A stretch of DNA of 5,452 nucleotides from positions 1 to 5,452 of the forward strand of contig CAIRTT010000154.1 in the NCBI GenBank assembly GCA_903881535.1, written 5' to 3'. Below are positions 1 through 5,452 of this stretch, in pieces (the first letter of the stretch is position 1; every line of letters starts with the position of its first letter). The position numbers were made by a program, and so were the translations under genes. The notes beneath the pieces are model-generated. The model was not told the origin of the DNA and did no database searches. It saw only the letters and a program-made list of their open reading frames with translations. Origin of the DNA: an uncultured Armatimonadota bacterium. Its GTDB lineage: Bacteria > Armatimonadota > Armatimonadia > Armatimonadales > Armatimonadaceae.

Positions 1-134
1 CGAAGGTCTGTTACCTTTGCGGCTACCCACATGGAAAGCAAGTTTATTTACATCGACTTTTAATGACCCAGAGCCTCCTATCGAAGGAAGAGGCCCGGGA
101 AAACCAACTATTCGATGACTTGCAGCTGCTTTAG
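1..134 (+). other. Window-edge sequence, possible 3' end of a plus-strand gene (frame unresolved)
   Basis: Two plus-strand frames are open from the window edge. One runs from base 3 to a TAG at 132-134 (43 codons). It reads like protein, with a CYLCGYPHGK stretch (a CxxC pair) and a charged helical tail ending FDDLQLL, but it would overlap the 3' end of the minus-strand gene by 27 nt. The other runs from base 1 to a TAA at 61-63 (20 codons, ending KFIYIDF) and would leave a 44-nt gap before the convergent gene. Frames this short are expected by chance, so neither is assigned. A GCCTC/GAGGC inverted repeat lies near 72-93, but no T-run follows on either strand, so it is not called a terminator. 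Confidence 0.25.
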
Positions 135-584
135 AAGGGAGATTTCGAGCTCGGGCTGGCCTTTGTAATCAATGCACTTGCCGGTCATGACAATTTGCTT
201 ATCCTTGAGCTTACGAAGGTCGGGGAAGCTTGCGAAGTCCTTGGCCTTGATAGCAACCGTGATGGCATCTTTGTAATTGGTTGCGAAATTCAACAGCACA
301 ATCGAATGGGACTTCGGTGCAAAGACGGAGTAGACCTTGCCGGTGATGGTGATTTCCTTACCCGTTTTGTCTTTGAAAGCGAGGAGATCCGTTGCATGGA
401 TGGCCTTTTTGACAACATCGGCATCTGGCTTAACCGTGCCAAATTTCTTGTCCTTCACAGCGATGGTGAACTGCGCAGGCTTTGGGGCATCCTGTGGTTC
501 CTGAGCAACCCCATGCGTTATAGGGACGAGAGTGGCGATGCCGATTGCCGCGATGGCGATAATCGAGGAGAGCGGTGCGTTCAT
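108..584 (-). CDS. Small exported protein with an OB-fold-like domain, function unknown
   Basis: This gene encodes 158 residues. A hydrophobic stretch (about residues 8-20) followed by small residues and a polar segment looks like a Sec signal peptide, with cleavage plausibly around residue 28 (GVAQ/EP). The n-region (MNAPLSS) lacks Lys or Arg, which is atypical. Residues about 65-158 alternate short beta strands in a pattern I associate with small OB-fold (tRNA_anti-like) domains: ITITGKVYSVF, a KSHSIVLLNF strand, DAITVAI, then IVMTGKCIDYKGQPELEI near the C-terminus. The two TGK turns (81-83, 134-136) and the G-x-P-E-L-E-I ending support this. The mature protein is Lys-rich. ATG at 584 is the first usable start, since an in-frame TAG lies four codons upstream; no good Shine-Dalgarno is visible. 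It is transcribed divergently from the transporter operon. No substrate or partner can be named; a nucleic-acid or oligosaccharide-binding role is only family-level speculation. Confidence 0.8.
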   Translation of the reverse strand: MNAPLSSIIAIAAIGIATLVPITHGVAQEPQDAPKPAQFTIAVKDKKFGTVKPDADVVKKAIHATDLLAFKDKTGKEITITGKVYSVFAPKSHSIVLLNFATNYKDAITVAIKAKDFASFPDLRKLKDKQIVMTGKCIDYKGQPELEISLLKQLQVIE

Positions 585-684
585 GGCTTGATTCTATCCG
601 TTTGGATGATTCCCGATAACAACGGCTCCAAGGCCCACACAGTATGCACCGCCTCCCGTAATTGCGTTATTATTCAGGCGTAGA

Positions 685-702
685 ATTGCCGACGCCGGCA
701 AT
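685..702. promoter_or_regulatory. Candidate operator: 18-bp palindrome with central CG
   Basis: ATTGCCGACGCCGGCAAT has arms of 7 bp (685-691 and 696-702) that pair perfectly around a 4-nt centre. As two 9-mers, the half-sites ATTGCCGAC and ATTGCCGGC match at 8 of 9 positions, with a CG step exactly at the dyad. That layout is typical of LacI-family operators, which often control sugar transport operons. It lies 2 nt before the Shine-Dalgarno of the binding-protein gene, in the divergent 585-716 region. A TAGAAT (681-686) at its left edge could be a -10 element, but no good -35 sits at 16-18 bp. It could instead form a 5' UTR hairpin. No regulator gene lies in the window. Confidence 0.45.
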
Positions 703-716
703 GTAGGAGGTTTCCC

Positions 717-1709
717 ATGCGACGACGCTTATTCCTGGCATCCTGTGCCGCTGCCGCGCTGATTGCCGGCTGTACTCCAGCGGGCGATGCCGGTAAGACC
801 GGTGCTGATTCTGCCGCAAAGCCGGGGCAGAAAACGTTTGCGATGATTCCAAAGGGCCTGACCCACGTCTTCTGGCAGACAGTGCACGCCGGCGGTGACC
901 GCGGCGGCAAAGAGTTTGGCTACAACATTAAGTGGGATGGCGCGCAAAAGGAATCGGATACATCCGGTCAGATCGCCGTCGTCGAAAACGCGATTGCCGC
1001 CAAAGTGGATGGCATCCTCCTCGCACCTCTTGATAAATCCGCCCTCGCCAATGTGATTAAGAAGGCAAAAGAAGCAAACATCCCAGTTGTGCTGTTTGAC
1101 TCGGCCGCGGATGTCCCTGAAGACTCCTACGTCAGCTTTACCGCAACCGACAACCGCAAGGGTGGCGAGCTGGCCGCCGAGCGTCTCATCAAGTCTGGTG
1201 TGACAAGCGGCAAGGTCGGGATGATTATGATGGCTGCAAATGCCGCATCCGTGAATGACCGTGAAAATGGCTTCGAAGAGTATCTCAAGAAGAACGCTCC
1301 GGGCATCAAAATTGTCAAGTCCAACTTTGGCATGTCCGACCGTGCGAAGAGCCAGCAGGTCACCGAGGACCTTTTGACCAAGGACCCGGATGTCGTTGCA
1401 ATCTACGCACCAGCTGAGCCGACGATTGTCGGTGCATTTCAGGCTGTCAAGAACCGCAACCTTCTGGGCAAGATCAAGCTGATTGGCTTTGACATCACCC
1501 CCCAGCTGGATGAAGCAGTCGTCAAGGGTGAGATCGATGCACTGGTTCTGCAGAATCCTGAGAACATGGGCTACTCAGCAGTTAAGGCGATGCACGAGCA
1601 CCTGACCGGCAAATCCCCGGCGAAGACGATTGACACGGGTTCCGTCGTGATGACTAAGGAGAATGCAGAAACTCCTGAAGTCAAGGCACTACGTCCGGCT
1701 GCGAAGTAG
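717..1709 (+). CDS. Sugar ABC transporter substrate-binding lipoprotein (RbsB-like, Peripla_BP_4 type)
   Basis: This 330-residue protein should capture a small sugar or derivative in the periplasm and deliver it to the permease. The N-terminus MRRRLFLASC...LIAGC is a lipoprotein signal with the lipidated Cys at 19, followed by a flexible Ala/Gly/Lys linker to about 38. The mature domain follows the two-lobed type I fold of ribose-binding protein: FAMIPKGLTHVFWQTV (41-56), VDGILLAPLD (97-106), IPVVLFDSAAD (122-132), NDRENGF (180-186), IGFDI (256-260) and ALVLQNP (275-281). D128, R182, D259 and Q279 line up by eye with the ligand contacts D89, R141, D215 and Q235 of E. coli RbsB. The QND segment that supplies N190 is replaced by PAE (232-234), so the ligand is probably not ribose. 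A strong Shine-Dalgarno (AGGAGG, 705-710) sits 6 nt before the ATG, as expected for the most abundant component. It is the first gene of the operon. Confidence 0.93.
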   Translation: MRRRLFLASCAAAALIAGCTPAGDAGKTGADSAAKPGQKTFAMIPKGLTHVFWQTVHAGGDRGGKEFGYNIKWDGAQKESDTSGQIAVVENAIAAKVDGILLAPLDKSALANVIKKAKEANIPVVLFDSAADVPEDSYVSFTATDNRKGGELAAERLIKSGVTSGKVGMIMMAANAASVNDRENGFEEYLKKNAPGIKIVKSNFGMSDRAKSQQVTEDLLTKDPDVVAIYAPAEPTIVGAFQAVKNRNLLGKIKLIGFDITPQLDEAVVKGEIDALVLQNPENMGYSAVKAMHEHLTGKSPAKTIDTGSVVMTKENAETPEVKALRPAAK

Positions 1710-1729
1710 CCTGCCTGAATGGCAGACTG
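1707..1729 (+). promoter_or_regulatory. Possible start-codon hairpin between binding protein and ATPase genes
   Basis: CTGCC (1711-1715) and GGCAG (1721-1725) form a 5-bp stem around the loop TGAAT; the ATPase start ATG (1719-1721) straddles loop and stem. Beyond a C/A mismatch, AG (1708-1709) can pair with CT (1727-1728). The upstream arm overlaps the TAG stop of the preceding gene, and no Shine-Dalgarno precedes the ATG. Ribosomes finishing the first gene could open the structure, so translational coupling with reduced ATPase synthesis is plausible. The stem is short and may have no function. Confidence 0.35.
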
Positions 1730-3236
1730 GCTGACCCTCAAGGGCATCGAAAAATCGTTCGGCAGCGCCGTCAAGGCGCTGAAGGGCGTCGACTTCCGTA
1801 TCGGGCAGGGCGAGATCATCGCCCTGCTCGGTGAAAACGGTGCGGGAAAATCCACGCTCCTTAAGGCCATCACCGGTCTGCAGCCTCCGGATACAGGTGA
1901 TGTAGGCTGGCTGGGTGAAACGGTTTCCCTTAGCACTCCTGCAAAGGCCGCTGCCCTCGGCATCCAAATGGTCTATCAGGAGCTCAACCTCTCCCCACAC
2001 CTGTCGGTTGCAGCCAATATCTGCCTGGGGAATGAACCCACCCGGTTTGGCATTATCGATCACAAAGCTATCTATCAACGCGCGAAGGAAGTCTTGGATG
2101 CCCATGGCTTTGCGATTGATCCGGCCGCCATGGTCGATTCTCTCGGTCCGGCGCAGCGCCAGCTTGTCGAAATCGCGAAGGCCCTCGCACGGGATGCAAA
2201 GGTTTTGTTGCTGGATGAACCGACATCCAGTCTGGGTGAACAAGACATTTTGTCGCTTTTTGAGACCCTCCGAGACCTCCGTGCAAAGGGGCTTGGCATT
2301 GTTTATGTCAGCCACCGCCTCCCTGAGTGCTTTGCAATAAGTGACAGGTTTGTCATTCTAAGAGATGGCGAGCTGGTCTACGAGGCAGACACTGCCGATA
2401 CGGACACGAGTAAGGTTGTCAAGGCGATGGTCGGGCGGGACCTCAAGGACTTTTATCCACGCGCCGCTATCGAACCCGGTGCCGTCAAGGTTGCAGTCGA
2501 CCTTCCGGGCTTTAAGCTTGATATTCACGAAGGCGAAGTCATCGGAATCGCGGGCCTTACAGGCTCCGGCCGCTCCCGTACCTTGAGAACCCTCTTTGGA
2601 CTTGAGCCATCCACGGGGACGCTCACGATCGATGGAAAATCCGTTCCCCTTGGAAAGGGCCCGCACATTTGCATAGATGCAGGTGTTGGACTCCTTACCG
2701 AAGACCGTAAGAAAACTGGCCTTGCGATCGCATTACCAATTCGTCATAACACGACGCTTGCAGGTCTGGACAAAATTGCGCCTGGCCCATGGCTGCTGCA
2801 CGGTCCAGACAAAGCGGCGACACAGAAACAGATAACAGCGCTTGCTGTAAAGACGCCATCCACCGAAAATGCGGTGGGCAACCTGTCGGGTGGCAACCAG
2901 CAAAAGGTCGTTCTAGGGCGCTGGCTGCATGCTGAGAGTACGGTGCTGCTGTTCGACGAGCCGACACGGGGCGTGGATGTCGGAAGCAAGGTTGAGATTT
3001 ACGAGCGGATGAACGATGTGACGCGTAAGGGCTCCGTCGTTGTTCTGGTCAGCTCCGAAATTCCTGAGCTCCTCGGGATGAGCGACCGTATCGCCATTTT
3101 GTTCCACGGAAAGCTTGTCACGGTGATTAACCGCGCGGATACGTCCCCTGAGCGTGTCCTCCACTGGATGATGACCGGGCGCGATATCGCCCCTACCGAA
3201 ACGGCAGACCCGCCACACCAGGAAGCCAACTCATGA
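1719..3236 (+). CDS. Sugar ABC transporter ATP-binding protein, tandem NBDs (RbsA/MglA-like)
   Basis: This 505-residue cytoplasmic ATPase carries two fused nucleotide-binding domains, the usual size and layout for CUT2 importers. NBD1 has Walker A GENGAGKST (38-46), Q-loop Q87, a divergent signature LGPAQRQ (142-148), Walker B VLLLDEP (162-168) and switch H199. NBD2 has a degenerate Walker A GLTGSGRS (279-286, Lys replaced by R285), signature LSGGNQQK (389-396), Walker B LLFDEPTRGVD (410-420) and Ser446 at the switch-His position. The degenerate NBD2 site is a family trait; the loss of the signature Ser in NBD1 strengthens the asymmetry. The start at 1719 gives MADWLTLKGIEKSFG, which fits the family N-terminus exactly. 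It lacks a Shine-Dalgarno and begins 9 nt after the upstream stop, with an in-frame TGA directly before the ATG, so coupled translation is likely. Its TGA overlaps the permease ATG. Confidence 0.95.
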   Translation: MADWLTLKGIEKSFGSAVKALKGVDFRIGQGEIIALLGENGAGKSTLLKAITGLQPPDTGDVGWLGETVSLSTPAKAAALGIQMVYQELNLSPHLSVAANICLGNEPTRFGIIDHKAIYQRAKEVLDAHGFAIDPAAMVDSLGPAQRQLVEIAKALARDAKVLLLDEPTSSLGEQDILSLFETLRDLRAKGLGIVYVSHRLPECFAISDRFVILRDGELVYEADTADTDTSKVVKAMVGRDLKDFYPRAAIEPGAVKVAVDLPGFKLDIHEGEVIGIAGLTGSGRSRTLRTLFGLEPSTGTLTIDGKSVPLGKGPHICIDAGVGLLTEDRKKTGLAIALPIRHNTTLAGLDKIAPGPWLLHGPDKAATQKQITALAVKTPSTENAVGNLSGGNQQKVVLGRWLHAESTVLLFDEPTRGVDVGSKVEIYERMNDVTRKGSVVVLVSSEIPELLGMSDRIAILFHGKLVTVINRADTSPERVLHWMMTGRDIAPTETADPPHQEANS

Positions 3237-4165
3237 CACTCGCAAAACGCCTCCTCCCAGCCGTCTCCCTGATACTGCTGTTCCTTTTCTTCGCATCCCA
3301 GTCCGCTCCCTTCCGGAGCATGGATAACATCACCAATATCGTCGGGCAAAACGCCTGGCTGCTGATTGCATCCATGGGAATGACCATCGTTATTCTCGGT
3401 GGCGGTATCGACCTCTCTGTCGGCTCTGTGATGGCATTTAGCGGTGTGGTCAGCGTCCACTTAATGGTCAACATGAAGGTCCCAGTGCCACTGGCGATGC
3501 TTGCGGGCCTTGCTGCCGGTGGTGTTGCGGGTGCAATTAATGGACTCCTCGTCACCAAGCTACGGATTCCAGCGTTTATCGCTACGCTCGGGATGCTGCT
3601 TATAGCACGTGGGGCTGCTCTTTCCTTGTCAAAGGGTGTCACCGTGGATGGCGCCCCTGAGGCATTTATGCAGTTTGCTGGCGGCAAGTTCTTTAACATC
3701 CCGACGCCACTCATCATGACCATCGCGATTGCGGGACTCGTAGCGCTGGCGATGCACTTTACGAAGTTTGGTCGCTACGTGCAGGCAATCGGATCAAATG
3801 CGGAAGCTGCCCGTGTCAGCGGCGTCCCAGTTCACAAAACGCTGCTTTGGACGTACATCCTAGGTGGAATCTTCGCCGGCTTCGCCGGCCTTGTTGAAGC
3901 GGCGCGCCAGGGTTCTGGCAACCCAACGAGTGCGGAAGGTTATGAGCTGGATGTTGTCACGGCGGTTGTCGTGGGTGGCGCCAGCCTCTCGGGCGGCGAA
4001 GGGCGTGTCAGCGGCACGATTCTTGGCGTTCTCTTGGTCGCCTTCCTCCGGAATGGTCTGAACCTGATTGGTGTCGAACCATTTCTACAGAAAGCCTATA
4101 TTGGCGCACTGATTCTCGCAGCCGTTGCGTTTGACCAGTGGGCCCGCCGCAAGTCCGCAGCCTAG
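3233..4165 (+). CDS. Sugar ABC transporter permease (RbsC-like, BPD_transp_2 family)
   Basis: This 310-residue inner-membrane protein forms the translocation channel, most likely as a homodimer because only one permease gene is present. Hydrophobic segments at about 8-21, 39-57, 62-79, 83-104, 113-130, 158-175, 203-220, 241-255, 258-275 and 285-300 suggest 8-10 membrane spans. Family marks are GGGIDLSVGS (56-65), the cytoplasmic coupling loop GSNAEAARVSGVPV (187-200) that contacts the ATPase, and GGASLSGGEG (248-257). The Arg-rich C-terminus (QWARRKSAA) should be cytoplasmic. The start overlaps the ATPase stop as ATGA, with an AGGA (3220-3223) upstream, which ties its translation to the ATPase. 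The length is normal for the family and nothing is truncated. Its TAG stop lies in the same reading frame as the following esterase gene, three codons before that gene's ATG. Confidence 0.95.
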   Translation: MTLAKRLLPAVSLILLFLFFASQSAPFRSMDNITNIVGQNAWLLIASMGMTIVILGGGIDLSVGSVMAFSGVVSVHLMVNMKVPVPLAMLAGLAAGGVAGAINGLLVTKLRIPAFIATLGMLLIARGAALSLSKGVTVDGAPEAFMQFAGGKFFNIPTPLIMTIAIAGLVALAMHFTKFGRYVQAIGSNAEAARVSGVPVHKTLLWTYILGGIFAGFAGLVEAARQGSGNPTSAEGYELDVVTAVVVGGASLSGGEGRVSGTILGVLLVAFLRNGLNLIGVEPFLQKAYIGALILAAVAFDQWARRKSAA

Positions 4166-4174
4166 GAAACACAA

Positions 4175-5338
4175 ATGTCCGAACAAGCGATCCAGCCCGG
4201 TATTTCGATGCAGCTGCCTGAGCTCCTCCGTGACTTCAATGGCAAACCGGTTGAGACTCCTGGGCAGTGGAAGCGCTTCCGCAAGGACATCCTCAAGCGG
4301 GTTCAGGATGAGATGTACGGGCCTCTCCCTGCGACGCCACCTGGCATGGCATTCGAAGTCACCAGCGAATTCAAGGATGCCCTCGGCGGCATGGCAACCT
4401 GCAGAATCGTGCGGATTCACTTTGATGACGCGGATGCCCCCAGCATCCAACTTATGCTGTTCACGCCGAACAAGCGCCGTGGGAAAGTCCCATGCTTCCT
4501 GGCGCTGGGGTTTTGCGGTAACGACTCGCTGACTGATGATGTGCGCATTCCTGAGCGTACTGGATGGAACTTTGGTAGCTGTAAAGGGCGTGGCTCGCTT
4601 GCATCTGGGTGGCAGCTTGAGCGGACGATTGCGCGTGGCTACGCGGTCGCACACATTTGCTACGCCGACATTGATGAAGACCGTGTCGACCACGACGGCG
4701 GTATTCGGAGCTGGGAAGACCGCATCGCCGGGAAGCCTAAACAGACCATCAACCGTGGCTCCGTCGCCGCGTGGGCCTGGGGTGTCCACCGGGCCATCGA
4801 CTACCTAGTCACCGATACCAAAGTCAACGGAAAGCGCATCGCGATTATGGGCCATTCACGAAATGGCAAGGCTGCGCTGCTCGCGGGAGCCACCGATGAG
4901 CGCATCGCGCTGGTCATTCCTCACCAAAGTGGCTGCGGCGGCGCGGCGCCAAGCCGGGGCGCCATCGGTGAGAAGGTCTCGGACATCAACAAGCGCTTCC
5001 CCCACTGGTTCAACGCAAAGTTTAAGGCCTATTCAGATGCAACTGAGCGTCTGCCATTCGACCAACATCATGTGATCGCCTGCATTGCCCCACGACCAGT
5101 CCTGCTTTCAAATGCCGTGCAAGACACGTGGGCAAACCCGGATGGCCAATTCGAAGCACTCCGTTCTGCACAACCTGCGTGGGCGCTCCTTGGAAAGAAC
5201 GACTCGGGTATCCCGGCAACGGTCGAGCAAGGAAAGGTCAGCCTTGGGCGTCAAGGGACATTTCTACGGCCTGGAGTGCACGCGGTCACAGCAGATGACT
5301 GGGCAGCCTTTCTAGACTTTGCTGACCGCTGGCTTTAG
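4175..5338 (+). CDS. CE15-type (glucuronoyl esterase-like) alpha/beta hydrolase, apparently cytoplasmic
   Basis: This 387-residue protein fits the catalytic domain of carbohydrate esterase family 15, which cleaves esters of (4-O-methyl)glucuronic acid. Visible marks in order: QWKRFRKDIL...EMYGPLP (32-52), ARGYAVAHICYADIDED (153-169), VAAWAWGVHRAIDYL (197-211), nucleophile motif GHSRNGK (226-232, S228), SGCGGAAPSR (252-261), IGEKVSDINKRFPHWF (264-279), DQHHVIACIAPRPVL (296-310), VQDTWANPDG (315-324) and RPGVHA (365-370, H369). S228, R229, K232, E266, D317, W319 and H369 keep the spacing I recall for catalytic and substrate-binding residues of bacterial CE15 enzymes; D317 is the likely acid because Q251 occupies the alternative acid position. 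No signal peptide is present, and the permease stop lies in frame three codons upstream, so no longer form exists. AGGAA (4164-4168) precedes the ATG at good spacing. The true substrate is unknown; such genes are sometimes labelled acetylxylan esterase. Confidence 0.85.
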   Translation: MSEQAIQPGISMQLPELLRDFNGKPVETPGQWKRFRKDILKRVQDEMYGPLPATPPGMAFEVTSEFKDALGGMATCRIVRIHFDDADAPSIQLMLFTPNKRRGKVPCFLALGFCGNDSLTDDVRIPERTGWNFGSCKGRGSLASGWQLERTIARGYAVAHICYADIDEDRVDHDGGIRSWEDRIAGKPKQTINRGSVAAWAWGVHRAIDYLVTDTKVNGKRIAIMGHSRNGKAALLAGATDERIALVIPHQSGCGGAAPSRGAIGEKVSDINKRFPHWFNAKFKAYSDATERLPFDQHHVIACIAPRPVLLSNAVQDTWANPDGQFEALRSAQPAWALLGKNDSGIPATVEQGKVSLGRQGTFLRPGVHAVTADDWAAFLDFADRWL

Positions 5339-5341
5339 GTT

Positions 5342-5452
5342 CTACCAACCAATCAGATAGCGTGAGCGCTTGCCTGCGACTTTGCGTATAGCGAGCGCGC
5401 AGAGAATGCTGATGCCAAGAATGATGGCGACTGCCGCCGGCAGCGCAGGCCC
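5342..5452 (-). CDS. 3' end of a gene ending in a membrane helix (partial, function unknown)
   Basis: The minus strand is open from the window edge to a TAG at 5344-5342, giving the last 36 residues of a protein. These read as a hydrophobic segment of about 19 residues (LPAAVAIILGISILCALAI) followed by a basic tail RKVAGKRSRYLIGW. A hydrophobic helix followed by Lys/Arg residues suggests a C-terminal transmembrane segment with a cytoplasmic tail: either the last span of a multi-pass membrane protein or a C-terminal anchor. No PEP-CTERM or LPXTG motif is visible in the part present. The gene converges on the esterase gene with only 3 nt between the two stop codons. The family cannot be named from this fragment. 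Confidence 0.5.
   Translation of the reverse strand, partial: GPALPAAVAIILGISILCALAIRKVAGKRSRYLIGW

Noticed and set aside
72..93. GCCTC/GAGGC inverted repeat after the minus-strand gene, as a terminator
   Set aside because: The stem is only 5 bp with a 12-nt loop, and no T-run follows on either strand.
195..683. 162-residue plus-strand open frame opposite the OB-fold-like gene
   Set aside because: It is almost wholly antisense to a gene with a plausible signal peptide and domain pattern, has no recognisable motifs, and its composition looks like a reverse-frame shadow.
662..686. TTGCGT and TAGAAT as a sigma-70 promoter for the operon
   Set aside because: The spacing is 13 bp, too short, and neither shifted pairing gives a recognisable -35. 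The TAGAAT is mentioned only as a possible -10.
1689..2315. 208-residue minus-strand open frame
   Set aside because: It lies antisense to the first nucleotide-binding domain of the ATPase, whose motifs are unmistakable; no protein family is recognisable in it.
4085..4789. 234-residue minus-strand open frame
   Set aside because: It is antisense to the permease end and the esterase gene, both strongly supported. Its length reflects the codon bias of the sense genes.
5342..5452. PEP-CTERM sorting signal at the end of the partial minus-strand gene
   Set aside because: A hydrophobic helix and basic tail are present, but no PEP motif is visible and the tail is longer than usual, so only a membrane segment is called.

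Overview
The window holds a compact plus-strand operon (717-5338) of four genes: a substrate-binding lipoprotein, a double-domain ATPase and a permease of a ribose-type (CUT2 family) sugar ABC importer, followed by an alpha/beta hydrolase with the hallmarks of carbohydrate esterase family 15 (CE15, glucuronoyl esterases). The genes are separated by 9 nt, a 4-nt ATGA overlap and 9 nt. They are flanked by a divergent minus-strand gene for a small exported OB-fold-like protein (108-584) and by the 3' end of a convergent minus-strand membrane protein gene (5342-5452). Nothing in the window resembles a mobile element, CRISPR array, tRNA or rRNA.

The organism looks like a diderm bacterium: the binding protein has a lipobox and the transporter is of periplasmic-binding-protein type. 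Base composition looks moderately GC-rich by eye. Five of the six assignable stop codons are TAG, which is unusual. No phylum can be fixed from sequence alone. CE15 enzymes are common in Acidobacteria, Planctomycetes, Verrucomicrobia and related plant-polymer degraders, so such a lineage (or Armatimonadota) is a reasonable guess only.

Region by region: 1-107 is window-edge sequence, possibly the tail of a plus-strand gene. 108-584 is the OB-fold-like secreted protein. 585-716 is the divergent control region, which contains an 18-bp near-perfect palindrome with a central CG just before the ribosome binding site of the first operon gene; it resembles a LacI-family operator. 717-4165 is the importer. 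4175-5338 is the esterase. 5342-5452 is the convergent partial gene.

The proposed joint function is inference. The lipoprotein would capture a small sugar or sugar-acid derivative, the ATPase/permease would import it, and the esterase, which has no signal peptide and cannot gain one from an upstream in-frame start, would cleave an ester of a uronic acid inside the cell. Characterised CE15 enzymes are generally secreted and act on lignin-carbohydrate esters, so a cytoplasmic CE15 genetically tied to a CUT2 importer is the most interesting aspect of the window.
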